Below are positions 10,751 to 20,894 of a stretch of 64,000 nt of DNA, one piece after another. The first letter of the stretch is position 1. Each line of letters begins with the position of its first letter. Origin of the DNA: Sequoia sempervirens. Lineage: Eukaryota; Streptophyta; Pinopsida; Cupressales; Cupressaceae. The DNA is taken from contig VDFB02373365.1 in NCBI GenBank assembly GCA_007258455.2, positions 219,428,162-219,492,161 on the forward strand, given 5' to 3'. The notes beneath the pieces are model-generated. The model had not been told where the DNA came from, did no database searches, and worked only from the letters and a program-made list of their open reading frames with translations. A program made the position numbers and the translations under genes.

Positions 10751-11858
10751 TGTTGGCATATGGATTCTAGTGTTTTCATTGATGGAAACCTAAGTCATCT
10801 TTCCAGTCTGCAGATCAAGATTCGCTCATATCGGCAGGAAGAGTAAAGATCAAAGTTTTACTAGTAGAATAAATGAAGAACATGGCATCTGGTTAGTATG
10901 TCGATCTGTATGCTTCAGTGGATCATCATTTTGAGTTGTGGATCTCAGGGATAGATTACTAAGCATCTCTATCATCTTTTTTGTAAGTTTTGTGGTGTCG
11001 CTTTAATCAGTGTATGAGTTAGGAGATCCAACACGATGATTTTCTATTTATTTGTTCTTGGTGGCCAACTTGGTGAATGTAGCATGTTGTGGATGTATAA
11101 GGATTAACTGTTTAATTGTTTCTTGTGTTGGACATTTTTTCTTGGGTCCTAACTATAGTTTGTAAAACTCTGATGGGTGCACATTAAATATGATTTTTGA
11201 TTTGAGTCGACCATATGAGAATATTTCATATTTTGTTGAAGCCAACTTGGAGCAATTGAAATATTGGTAGCGGATATATATATATATAGATAAGATCGTT
11301 AATTAATTTTGAAGAGAGAATAGGTGTGGAAGAGTAGTGTAGGTGTGTTGCAAATATCAGAAGAGTGTTTGAGCAATTTATGCATAGTTTCACTTGTGCA
11401 TTAAGTTTTTTTGTGATGCAAGTTAGAGCAGGGCAGAGTAGAAATGTTGAATCAATCAGAAGGACAAAATATTGATTACTGAGCTTGACCAGAACTGAAA
11501 CCAAACATTTGTAGATGTTATCTTCTTAGTTCAACCTTTTGTTGTAATCACAAAAAATTTGTAAGGCACTGAGCATTCCTTATTTTGGTAATGAGCTCTA
11601 GATAGTGTGCCTAAATGCATGTGCATTCCCCATTTTTCATATTTTTAACAGAGTATAAATTGTGGATTAATCTCCACTGTGGTTTTTCCCCTAACAGGGT
11701 TTCCACATAAAAATACTGGTGTTATGGTGTTGTGATTTTCTCCTTCATGTGCTTGATGTTTATTTCAGTTTAAGTACTATGAATGGTTTAAGATCTAGAA
11801 TAAAATAAAAATTGTTGAACACTAATACCCCCCCTCTCAGTATTCCTTGAGTCAAACA
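10751..11858 (+). repeat. Cop3 3' LTR
   Basis: It matches 5178-6282, starts TGTTGGCATATGG and ends GTCAAACA. It holds a slightly longer TA run (about 11275-11287) than the 5' copy. The right flank TATAG is the target duplication. Confidence 0.93.
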
Positions 11859-12203
11859 TATAGGACAACTTGTTCAAAAAGGATATAGAGTAACTTTCAA
11901 AAATGGTTTGTGCACAATTTTAGATAAATATCCAAGCCATCTGCTCATTGCCAAAGTCAAAATGACATGTAATAAAATGTTTCCTCTGAAGATTCAACTA
12001 GATTTGAATATAGATTATGCACAAGCACAAGAAACCACAATAGTTATGCAAACTATCCTTCAAGCAGAAATAAAAGATGAAAACTGGTTATGGCACTTGA
12101 GATTTGGGCATCTTAACTTTAGAGGTTTAAATTTTCTTCACATGAAAATTATGGTCAAGGGATTACCTCTAATAGAAAAACCTAAGAGAGTATGTGAAGG
12201 ATG
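11859..12203 (+). pseudogene. Cop2 protease end and GAG-pre-integrase zinc finger, broken by TIR-B
   Basis: It resumes the Cop2 frame directly after Cop3 (GQLVQKGYRVTFKNG). The GAG-pre-integrase block follows: WLWHLRFGHLNFRGLNFL, MVKGLPLIEKP, then the first cysteine of the zinc finger (VCEG). TIR-B cuts the next codons; ILGKQHRDSFP follows at about 13001. The open frame from 11908 shows no internal stop before the insertion. Confidence 0.88.
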
Positions 12204-12992
12204 GGTATGTGCAGAATCATGATGGGTCAAAAAGTGGCAATATGATGGGTATGTGGCTAGTGATTTTTTTTACCCAAAATTGATGAAATGAAAAGGGTTT
12301 TTAAAGGAGATTCCCAGCTTTCCACCAATATAAATTATGCTTTACTTTGAATTTAATAAATTATTATTATTCATTTTCTATTTGAATTACAATTAAAGTC
12401 TTGATTGATAGGCTGATTGAAAAACATCTATAGATTTCAAATGATATCACATTTTTTGAATCCAAAACATGCATCACATTCTATGCTTTGCATACTATAG
12501 GATTTAAAAAAGAAAAAAATGAATTTCATGAAGTTTTGACCAAGTTAAGGTGGTCAGACATATGAGTTTTTATATTTTTTAAAATTTGTAATAAAAAATT
12601 CATAATTAATTATTTACTTGGAAAAAAATTACAAAAAAATATGCATCACAGGGACATGAGTCCTCTACTTATATCTAAAATATTATAAAAACATATTATC
12701 ATTTTATTGTGGTTAGGGTGGTTAGACAGACACCTACTTATTTTTTCCCTAAAATTTAAGTACTACTGCATTGAAATTTCAAATTTTAACCATTTGAATA
12801 GATTTTTTTTTTTTAAGAAAACCTTGTAGTTTAGAAACTACATTCAATTTGCTACATATTCTATTCTTATATATTTTTGAAATAATATAGATAATTTATT
12901 CAAATTTTTACATCAAGTTGCCTAACTCTAATTTTTCTAATTTTTTTGCCACTTAAGGGCTTATTTTTTCCATGATGATCCTGCACATACCT
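12204..12992 (-). mobile_element. TIR-B: copy of the 790-bp element, in Cop2 integrase
   Basis: Reverse orientation relative to TIR-A. The left end is GGTATGTGCAGAATCATGAT, the right end ATCCTGCACATACCT. The target duplication GGATG (12199-12203 and 12993-12997) is confirmed by the interrupted gene, which reads VCEG then CILGK across the join. Length 789, no ORF. Confidence 0.92.
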
Positions 12993-13728
12993 GGATGCAT
13001 CTTAGGAAAGCAACATAGAGATTCATTTCCAGCAAGAAAGTCAACTAGAGCAAAATCCCCTTTGGAAATTGTACATTCAGATTTGTGTGGACCTATGCAA
13101 ACACCCTCTATTGGTGACAATCTTTATTTTCTGACTTTTATTGATGAGTATTCAAGGAAAACATGGGTTTATTTTCTAAAGAACAAGAATGAAGTGTTTG
13201 ATTTCTTCCATCAATTTAAGTCTCTTGTTGAAAAGAAAAGTGGGTATTACATTAAAGCATTGCGGATGGATAGAGGAGGTGAATATATTTCAAAAGAGTT
13301 TTTAAACTTTTGTAGATCATGGGATTCACAAGCAGTTCACTACTAAATACACAACTCAGAAAAATGGGATAGTTGAAAGGAAAAACAAAACAATCATGGA
13401 GATGGCTAGAAGTATGTTGAAATCCAAACATTTACTAAATGAATATTGGGCTGAAGTTCTATCATGTGCAGCATATATAATGAATAGGTGTCGAACAAAA
13501 AGTGTTATGAATATGATTCCTGAAGAAGCATGCACTGGTAGAAAACATAATGTTTCTCATATGAGAGTTTTTGGATGTGTATCATATGTTCATATGCCCA
13601 ATGAATTAAGAAGGAAGTTAGATAACAAAGGAGAAAAATGTATATTTGTTAGATACAGTGATGAATCCAAGGCATACAAACTATATAATCCAACAACTAA
13701 GAAAGTCATAATCAGGAGAGATGTATAG
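12993..13728 (+). pseudogene. Cop2 integrase core
   Basis: Copia integrase with its three catalytic positions visible: Asp in EIVHSDLCGPM, Asp in ALRMDRGGEYIS, and Glu in GIVERKNKTIMEMARSML. Copia-typical blocks follow: NRCRTKSVMNMIPEEA, VFGCVSYVHMP, KCIFVRYSDESKAYKLYNP. A frameshift near 13320 separates the second Asp from the Glu; otherwise two long open frames (to 13346 and 13396-13728) survive. It is followed by a Ser/Thr/Pro-rich linker. Confidence 0.92.
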
Positions 13729-15127
13729 TTTGTAGAAGATGAAGCATCATGGGATGGAAGCAAAGAGAAAATAGTCAATGTATCAACAAGCATACCACAA
13801 GAGGAAAATGAAGTTTTTGTACCAACAAATAATCATACAAATGTAACTCCTTCCACACCCGTTCAAGCTCAACAAAGTGGTCCACAAGTGACACCATCAT
13901 CAAATGTAAGAGCAACTTCATGTTTAGGACAACAAGCACTATCTACAACGACTTTTGGCATTGGACCATCAAGTCCACATTCAACAAGTTCAAGTGATTT
14001 ATCAAATCCTACATTGGCAAGCATGAGGAGACAAAAATTTAGAAGTATAAGGAACATATATGATCAAAATGAAGGTGAAAATAATACTAATCAAATTTCT
14101 CCTTTTTCATTTTATTCACAAATAGATGATCCAATACATTTTGAAGATGCAATTAATGAAGATAAATGGATATGTGTTATGGATGAAGAAATTGATGTAA
14201 TTGAAAAGAATCAAACATGGGAGTTGGTGAGTCTTCCAAAAACAAAGATGTAATAGGTGTGAAATGGGTTTACTAAACCAAACTAAATGCAAATGGTGAA
14301 GTGCAAAAAAATAAAGCAAGATTAGTGCCAAAAGGTTATTCACAGCAGCCCGTAATTGATTATAATAAAACTTTTGCACCTGTAGAATGTCTTGACACAA
14401 TAAGGATGATTCTTGCCATTGCAACACAACACAAATGGTTAGTTTATCAAATGGATGTGAAATGAACTTTTCTAAATGGCTATTTTGAAGAACTTTATGT
14501 GGAACATCCACCTGGGTATGAGATTTTGGGTTAAGAAGACAGTTTACAAGCTGAAGAAAGCACTATATGGTTTCAAGCAAGCCCCAAGAGCTTGGTACAA
14601 TAGAAATGATTCATATCTTTTACAAAATGGCTTCAGTAGGTGCAGTAACGAGCCTATATTATATACCAAGATGAATGAAAAAGGAAAAATTCTAATTGTA
14701 TGTCTATATGTTGATTATTTGATTTTCATGGGTTATTTATCAATTGATTTGTTTAAAGGAGTTATGAAGAAATAATTTGAAATGATATATTTTGGACTCA
14801 TTAAATACCTTTTAGGCATTGAATTGAATCAAAATGAAAATGGTATTTTTATCTCTCAAACAAAGTATGCAAATGATATTTTGAAGAGGTTTAACATGAC
14901 AAATTGCAAATTAACACCTACACCAATTGTTAGAGGCTTGAAGTTAAGTAAGGATGAAAAAGGTCCAAATGTAGATTCAACCTTATATAAGAGACTTGTA
15001 GGAAGTCTCATGTATTTAACAACCACAATACTAGACATAATGTCTTTTGTAAGTTTGATTTCTAGATTTATGGAAGCTCTTGAAGACACACATTGGAAAG
15101 CTGGAAAAAGAATTTTGAGATATGTAA
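13729..15127 (+). pseudogene. Cop2 linker and reverse transcriptase
   Basis: An acidic/Ser-Pro linker (to about 14110) leads into Copia reverse transcriptase: [81 protein letters not shown], and KKALYGFKQAPRAWY. The active-site YVDD is YVDY here (CLYVDYLIFMG), so the second catalytic Asp is lost. LGIELNQNENGIFISQTKY marks the thumb/connection. Stops occur near 14252, 14273, 14463 and 14774, plus a frameshift near 14510. Confidence 0.92.
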
Positions 15128-15664
15128 GTGGAACAAAGAATTTTTGCATTCAATATTCAATATTCAAATTCAAAGGAGTTCAAGCTGATTGGGTGTACTG
15201 ATAGTGATTGTGCTGGAAGTATTGATGACAAAAAAAGCACATCAAGTTACTTTTTTCACTTTGGCACTAGTGTTGTATCATGGGCTTCAAAGAAACAACC
15301 AATTTTCACTCTTTCTTTAGCTGAAGCATAGTATGTTGAAGCCACAAGTGTAACATGTCAAGCAGTTTGGATGAGGAGAGTGTTGAAAGAATTGAAACAA
15401 GAACAAGAAGAGGCAACAAAGATATTTTGTGACAATAACTCTGCAATAGCTCTGTCAAAAAATCCAGTCTTTCACAAAAGGAGTAAACACATTGACACAC
15501 ACTATCATTTTATCAAAGAGTTGATCAACAATGGAGAAATATTTTTAAAATTTTGCAGGTCTAAAGATCAATGTGCAGATATTTTTATAAAGGCACTTGG
15601 AAAAGAAAGTTTTGTCTATCAAAGAAATCATTTGGGCATCATTGGTGACAATAGTTGTGATTAA
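15128..15664 (+). pseudogene. Cop2 RNase H
   Basis: Copia RNase H, which removes the RNA strand during cDNA synthesis. Motifs seen: GCTDSDCAGSIDDKKSTSSY (first Asp), LSLAEA followed by a stop at 15329 where LAEAEYV is usual, FCDNNSAIALSKNPVFHKRS (third Asp), KHIDTHYHFIKE, and the end block CADIFIKALGKESFVYQRNH. The coding end overlaps the polypurine tract, as is normal for Copia. Confidence 0.92.
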
Positions 15665-15671
15665 GGGGGAG
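15661..15671 (+). other. Cop2 polypurine tract
   Basis: TTAAGGGGGAG directly precedes the 3' LTR. Confidence 0.9.
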
Positions 15672-16921
15672 TGTTGGAATTTCTCCCAACTCCTATTGCA
15701 ACCATCCCTATCTTCCCTGTGTTACCGCACCTCCTTTTTCTTTGTGTGGTGGTGTCATGTTGACCACCATACAACAACCTCTTCTCCTCTCTCGTGCAGT
15801 GAAGCAGTGACCCCACGGTCTCGTAGGTCTCTCTTCCATTGTTGGCGGTAGTGCAGTGGTGTATTTCTTCAACGAAAATTTTGATGGGAAATGTATTTAT
15901 GACATTTGTAGGTAAGTGCGCCAAGATGCTTCCCAAAAAGGGGGCTTAAGTGGCCACTTTTTTTTTTCTAAAATCAGGAAATGCTGACCTTGGACATGAA
16001 ATTGAGGATAGTTACACTCAAAATTTTGAGATGGAACAAAAACAAGGATCAAAGTTCTCTCAGTCTACTTTCTAAACTACTAATTTATTTTGAAAATGGT
16101 TGAGATTAAGGGGTTCAATAGAGGGATGTACACAAATTGGTGTTTTTTTGTCAGAAAAACATAACATAGCAACTCTTGTATGACCTGAGCATGGTGAATT
16201 TTTTTTAAGTATTTTTAAAATAGCTACAGTCAGAAGTTAGCTGGCAGCATCTAGTTGATGCACAATTTTTTTGATAATTTTTGAATGAATATTTGAATTT
16301 TTACTAATTTTCTAAGTGGGCACTTCCTAAAAAGTAGAATTTTGGCCATGCTCCCCCTATAGATTTTGGAAAGTAATAGATTTAAAAAAAAAATAGAATG
16401 GAGTCTAGTTTCTAAAAATGTAATTTATTTGAAATTTCAATGAATGGCTAATTTATAACAAAAAAAAAACCAAACACTGCTTTTTGAGAAAAAAATAGAC
16501 ATACAAACAAAAGAAATTATGGATGAAAGGCCTAACATTGTCAGAAAGTGAAAAAAATTATATCGTTGGAAAGCTAAGAGAGAACTTAACATTTCCCATG
16601 TGTTTGATTTTGTCGATATTGAACCAAATGTAATCCTGACAGTGAGCACGAACCTGATTATGTGAAAAATTGTAGAATTTGCAAAAACCACGTCTCTGGT
16701 CATTGGGAATTCCCTCCAAGCCTTTGGGTTGGTATTCCAAGGAAAATACCAAAGCTAAGGCTTGGGGATTCCTAAAGAAAAATATAATGCAAGCATGTTA
16801 TAATGCACTCGCTTTATTTATTAGTTTTCACTTTTTCCTTCTCCGTGGAACATTTCTAGCAACACATAACGTGCTCATGTTATTTATTCCTTTAGTTAAA
16901 TGCCATTTTTTTGAATGTTTT

Positions 16922-16992
16922 TTCATATGTTTGTATGTATATGTATGTTGGTGTGGCATATATGTATGCCTATATGTATGTATTTATGCTTA
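16922..16992 (+). repeat. TATG/TGTA microsatellite-like tract
   Basis: Imperfect repeats of TATG and GTAT, directly left of the GA-rich minisatellite. Confidence 0.7.
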
Positions 16993-17133
16993 TGGGAGAG
17001 AGGGCGAGAGAGGGTGGGAGTGGGAGAGAGGGTGGGAGTGCGAGAGAGTGTGGGAGGGTGGGAGGGAGGGTGGGAGAGAGGGTGGGAGAGTGAGAGAGGG
17101 TGGGAGAGTGTGAGAGAGGAGTGTGGGAGAGTG
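16993..17133 (+). repeat. GA/G-rich minisatellite (GGGAGAGAGGGT-like units)
   Basis: Irregular units mixing GGGAG, AGAGAG and GGTG on the plus strand, almost free of C and with few T. It runs straight into the assembly gap, so its true length is unknown. Apparent ORFs on both strands here are artefacts of the repeat. Confidence 0.9.
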
Positions 17134-17233
17134 NNNNNNNNNNNNNNNNNNNNNNNNNNNNNNNNNNNNNNNNNNNNNNNNNNNNNNNNNNNNNNNNNNN
17201 NNNNNNNNNNNNNNNNNNNNNNNNNNNNNNNNN
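17134..17233. other. Assembly gap (100 N)
   Basis: Exactly 100 N bases, a placeholder size, at the end of the minisatellite. Confidence 0.98.
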
Positions 17234-17946
17234 CACCTCCTGCACCTCTTCATCATCGTTGTGCCATATTTGAAAAGAAAATCCAATTGTTGTTGATGAA
17301 ATTCGTAGAAATCCTTCCTCCTAGAATGCGAGTGCAAAAGTGAGGATTTTTGGCTGCAGGTAGAGTTGAGAAACAGTAAATAGAAAATGATACAGTTTCA
17401 CTTTTTTTCTTTCTTTTAAAACCACATAACACAAGCGCGTTATAACATGCTCACGTTATCTCTTTTCAAAAAAAAATTCCATTTGGCCACAAAAGTGTGA
17501 CCAACTTCATGCACCCGCCCTTGCTTTCTATTTAATATTTTTAGACAATATTTAATCGAGTTTTGATTTTTTGGGATTAATTTTTTTTCACTTTATGTGA
17601 ATCTAGGTTTTACATTTAATGTAATTAATGACATTTATTTCACCTCTTTTCTGGTGAATTTTCTCGATGATTTTTTATGGGTATATTTTGTAAGGAAGTT
17701 TGTCATTATTATTAAGAAGTAAGAACAAAAAGAAATAGAAGTGTGATTTGTAGAGGAAAAATTGTGATGAAATAGAGCAGCAACTCTTTCTTGTGAAATC
17801 AAATATATATTTTGAATGAATTAATACAAAATCAATTTTTTGGGTTTATTCTGTGTGTTACAAATTTTTGCTCTCTATTTTATTCTGTGTTTAATTCTAA
17901 TTTGAGTTGTTTTAGTTTTTGAATGCTACTCTTCCTTTGGCCTTCA

Positions 17947-18801
17947 TGAGGGATTAGAAGCCATAGTCAATAACAGATTTTCACAGATGTTATTTATGTT
18001 AATTAAGAGATCACTGACATAATCGAGAGTCGACTGTAAAGCTGCAAAGAGATCTAGTCATTGTTTAATGAAGAAAGGTGAATCGCAAGAAATAGATCAT
18101 AGTGGAGGTTAAGGCTCTAAGGAAGCCACCATTTAAGATGAATCACATTTTTTAAAAGGAGATCATTGTAAGTATGCAAGTCGCTAGATTATAAAGTTGT
18201 GAAGTATGCAATTTTAATTTTGCAAATATTACTTCCAAGCCACTAAAGAAAGGAGATAGAAGAGTTATGGTTATTGTGTTTTAGATCACAATTATTGTTT
18301 GGTTAATAGATTACAGAATCACATCTGTATTCATTGAAAATGTCAAATGAAGATTTAAGTCATCGCTAAGGAAGACTACAACAAGGGTTTCAAAGATACA
18401 ACTACACCTATTCGGTGGATTAGTGATAAAGGAGAAATTGTGAAAAGAAGTGTGAAGGAACACGTAGGTACAGAAGGAAAGATAAATTATTGTATCAAAA
18501 TCATAGCCAAGTGTATAAGGTGAGTTTAATTATTTGATTCAAAGGGAAAAGAAGGTAAAAAAAAATGGTTTAGAAGAAGAAGTGGTGAAGTTAAAAGAGT
18601 TTAACTTAGAATTGATAAAAAAAAATAGTGGATTTAGGAAAAGAAAGATGTGATTATTTGTGTGAAAGTAAAAATTGAAAAAAGAATTAGAGAGAAAGTG
18701 AAATAGGGAAAAAGAAAGGTTAAAGAAAGAAGATTGTAGTCATTTTGATGAGGTTAAGAAAAGAGAATGAATACTTACAAGAGAAAAGATAAAGAGATTG
18801 G
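17947..18801 (+). other. Cop1 internal region, left of TIR-C
   Basis: It resumes Cop1 after the TGAGG duplication. It is A-rich with short coherent pieces of a charged, coiled-coil-like protein near 18590-18780 (runs of K, E and R), but has too many breaks to call a gene. Confidence 0.5.
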
Positions 18802-19624
18802 GAGTATGTATAGGATCATCATGGAAAAAATAGGCCCTTATGTGACAAAATTTTAGAAAAACGAGTTAGGCAACTTGACATAAAGAAGAATTTGAATAGG
18901 TTTATCTATAGTATTTCAAAAATATGTAAGAATATAATCCTATAAGAAAGGGGGTGAATGTAGTTTCTACAAAACACTAGAGTTTTTGATTTATTTTAAA
19001 AATTATTTAGTGAAAATTTGAGGGAATTTCAATGTAGTAGATACTTAAATTTCAGGGAAAAAATAGAAGTAGATTAATAAATGCGACCACCTTAGCAAAA
19101 TAAAATGATAATATTTTTTTACAAGATTTTAGATTATAGTAGAGGACTCATGTATCGATGTGATGCATATTTTTTTTATAATTTTTTCCAAGAAAATAAT
19201 TAATGAGTAATTTTTATTACAAATTTTAAAAAATATAAAAACTAGGTATGTCGACCATAGCAGATTTAAAGAGCTTTGTGAGAATTCAAGTTTTTTTTTT
19301 TAATTCTATAATTATCGCTTTGAGAAGTATAGAGAGATGTGATGCATGTTTTGGTTCAAAAATGAATTATAGTTTGAAAGCTATGAGTAAACAGAATTAG
19401 CATATCAATCAAGACTTTGATAAAATGATTATAGAAAATGAATAATACTTATTTATTAGAGATTCAAGTACAAAAATATAATTTATATTGGTGGAAGTTT
19501 AGAATCTCCTTTAAAACCCTTTTTGTTTCATCAATTTGGGGTAGAAAAAAAGTCATCACCCACATACCCTACAAATTCCCATCATATCGCCATTTTTTGG
19601 CCCATCATGATCCTGCACATACCC
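18802..19624 (+). mobile_element. TIR-C: diverged copy of the 790-bp element, in Cop1
   Basis: Same orientation as TIR-A. The left end is GAGTATGTATAGGATCATCA, the right end ATCATGATCCTGCACATACC. The flanks ATTGG and ATTAG (18797-18801 and 19625-19629) agree at 4 of 5 positions. At 823 bases it is the most diverged copy, with an inner CACATACCCTAC motif near the right end. No ORF. Confidence 0.85.
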
Positions 19625-19667
19625 ATTAGATGAAGAAATTTTTTTACAAAAGGAAGTAATATCAAAG

Positions 19668-20150
19668 TTGAAAGAAGAAAATGAATTTTTGAAATCAAAG
19701 TCATTGGTTTGTGATGTCTCGTGTGATACAGAAGATTTAGTTTGTTCAATTGATGAATCAATTGGTTTATGTGACATAGTTGAAGTTGTTCTTGATGAAG
19801 AATGTATAGAAAAAGATAAAAATGTATTTGAATCTACAAATTTTGGTTTGAAAATCATGAAGAGAATGGGTTATAAAGGTCAAGGATTAGGTAAGAATAT
19901 AAAAGGAATGAAAGAGCCAATTGAACTAGTTATGGGGATAAAATATGAAGGCCTTGGATATGTGACAAGTAAAGGAAATGTTTCAGGGTCAAGAAAATTT
20001 GTTCGAGAAGTACATTGTATGCACTATTCACATTGTAACAGGAAAAGACATGTAAAAGATATGTGTTGGGATCTACATCCATGTATGATATGTGGTTTGA
20101 GAAATCATTTGGAGAAAATGTGTTGGAAAAGAGAGAAGACAAATACATGA
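19668..20150 (+). CDS. Cop1 G-patch and CCHC zinc-knuckle protein (N-terminally cut by TIR-C)
   Basis: A 160-residue open frame. Residues 1-12 look like the end of a coiled coil, continuing frame pieces left of TIR-C. Residues 60-102 form a G-patch: NFGLKIMKRMGY, GQGLGKNIKGMKEPIELV, YEGLGY. Residues 115-155 hold two cysteine/histidine clusters, CNRKRHVKDMC (first Cys pair irregular) and CMICGLRNHLEKMC (canonical CX2CX4HX4C). G-patches bind RNA or activate RNA helicases, and knuckles bind RNA; a packaging role is inference. It lies about 360 bases before the element's polypurine tract. The chosen ATG is the first after TIR-C and is probably not the original start. Confidence 0.75.
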   Translation: MKEENEFLKSKSLVCDVSCDTEDLVCSIDESIGLCDIVEVVLDEECIEKDKNVFESTNFGLKIMKRMGYKGQGLGKNIKGMKEPIELVMGIKYEGLGYVTSKGNVSGSRKFVREVHCMHYSHCNRKRHVKDMCWDLHPCMICGLRNHLEKMCWKREKTNT

Positions 20151-20322
20151 AGCATGCAAATGGATTGTGGATGGAATTATGGATCGAATTGGTATAAGAT
20201 TACAGGTATATTCATATGACAAAGAAGGTACTAATCAATCACAGTTTGTTGGTATAGCAAGATTCAAAGAAGATGGAAAGCTACAAATAGCGATTTTTTG
20301 GAAAAGAGGACTTCTAGTTTGA
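20151..20322 (+). pseudogene. Continuation of the Cop1 G-patch protein after a frameshift
   Basis: One frame over, the protein reads on without a stop from WIVDGIMDRIGIRLQVYSYD to FKEDGKLQIAIFWKRGLLV, then TGA. This suggests a single-base loss near 20150 and an original protein at least 55 residues longer. I do not recognise this C-terminal domain. Confidence 0.5.
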
Positions 20323-20504
20323 AGCTCTAATGAATTGAAAATCAAAGTTTGAAAGGACTACCATAGTAGTGGGGTGGAAGTTAGAAAGAGTTGAAGAAAG
20401 AGATCCACATATCTTGAAGACAGTTTGAAAGCATTATGCAAGAAAGGGATTTGAGTAAGTCAAAAGAATTGGAAGAAAAAATTGAGTTGATAAATGTGTG
20501 GTTG

Positions 20505-20518
20505 AAATTAAGGGGGAG
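20505..20518 (+). other. Cop1 polypurine tract
   Basis: AAATTAAGGGGGAG abuts the 3' LTR. Confidence 0.9.
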
Positions 20519-20894
20519 TGTTGGGATATGCAATTTCTCCCACCCCTATGTAAGTGATCACAATGAAAAGTTCTAGAAATTTATAAGATAAGAATAAAAA
20601 AGATGGAAAATATTAAATATTTGTAAGTCATCCTAATATCTAGAAAGATCTTTGTATTGTCTTAAGAACTCAAAAAAAGAGGTAGATGTAATGGCTAATG
20701 TGTCAGATCAACATATCATATCAAGGTGTAGCATGATCAAGTGATCATGAGATTGTTGTAGCATTTGTTATATGATTTTGTAATGAATCAATGAAGTACT
20801 GGAATGAGGTGCAACAACACATATTGAAGAAACAATTTGTGTTTGATTGTGTTTGATTATTATGTATTTCAATTCATGTCCATCCACCCCATCA
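20519..20894 (+). repeat. Cop1 3' LTR
   Basis: It matches 2555-2928 throughout and ends CCACCCCATCA, followed by ATATT, the copy of the left flank. Confidence 0.93.

Larger units (their letters stand above)
5178..11858 (+). mobile_element. Cop3: non-autonomous LTR retrotransposon nested in Cop2
   Basis: The LTRs of about 1.1 kb begin TGTTGG and end AACA. The perfect target duplication TATAG (5173-5177 and 11859-11863) falls between two adjoining codons of the Cop2 protease region. The internal 4.5 kb includes TIR-A and codes for a coiled-coil/zinc-knuckle gag-like protein and a second long protein of unknown family. There is no reverse transcriptase or integrase, so it must have depended on another element. 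LTR divergence is roughly 10-15% by eye. Confidence 0.94.
15909..17520 (+). mobile_element. Insertion in Cop2 3' LTR: longer, diverged relative of the TIR-A family
   Basis: It is bounded by comparison with the uninterrupted 5' LTR, with only TTG duplicated (15906-15908 and 17521-17523). The left end (TAGGTAAGTGCGCC, then GGGCTTAAGTGGCC) has the same layout as TIR-A (GGTATGTGC, then GCCCTTAAGTGG). The right end, read in reverse (GGGCGGGTGCATGAAG, later GTGGCCAAATGG), is a weak inverted match. An internal block near 16395-16440 (GAATGGAGTCTAGTTTCTAAA, then GAAATTTCAATG) also parallels TIR-A. No transposase ORF is visible. It contains a GA-rich minisatellite and a 100-base assembly gap. Confidence 0.65.
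3209..17946 (+). mobile_element. Cop2: decayed full-length Ty1/Copia retrotransposon, itself hosting Cop3
   Basis: The LTRs begin TGTTGGAATTTCTCCC and end CCTTCA. A perfect target duplication TGAGG (3204-3208 and 17947-17951) proves insertion into Cop1. The internal order gag, protease, integrase, reverse transcriptase, RNase H is diagnostic of Copia. It is interrupted by Cop3 inside the protease/integrase junction, by TIR-B inside the integrase, and by a 1.6-kb insertion inside the 3' LTR. Every domain has stops or frameshifts. Confidence 0.95.
15672..17946 (+). repeat. Cop2 3' LTR, split by an insertion
   Basis: LTR sequence runs 15672-15908, then a 1.6-kb insertion, then 17524-17946. Removing the insertion and one TTG gives 660 bases, against 663 for the 5' LTR. 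It ends CCTTCA and is followed by the target duplication TGAGG. Confidence 0.92.
2555..20894 (+). mobile_element. Cop1: outermost LTR retrotransposon of a three-level nest, non-autonomous
   Basis: Two matching LTRs of 374 and 376 bases (TGTTGGGATATG at the start, CCACCCCATCA at the end) are flanked by a perfect 5-bp target duplication ATATT (2550-2554 and 20895-20899). Primer and polypurine sites sit just inside the LTRs. The element's own internal DNA is only about 280 bases on the left and 2.6 kb on the right, because Cop2 is inserted after 3208. No polymerase genes belong to it. The only recognisable product is a G-patch/zinc-knuckle protein near the 3' end. The LTRs differ at roughly one site in ten by eye, so the element is old. 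Confidence 0.93.

Noticed and set aside
14116..14511. 131-codon minus-strand frame
   Set aside because: Antisense shadow of the Cop2 reverse transcriptase.
15597..15936. Frames over the Cop2 3' LTR start
   Set aside because: They cross the polypurine tract and LTR edge, with no domains.
16970..17343. Long frames on both strands rich in Ser/Pro/Leu or Gly/Glu/Arg
   Set aside because: They consist of GA minisatellite translation and run through the N gap.
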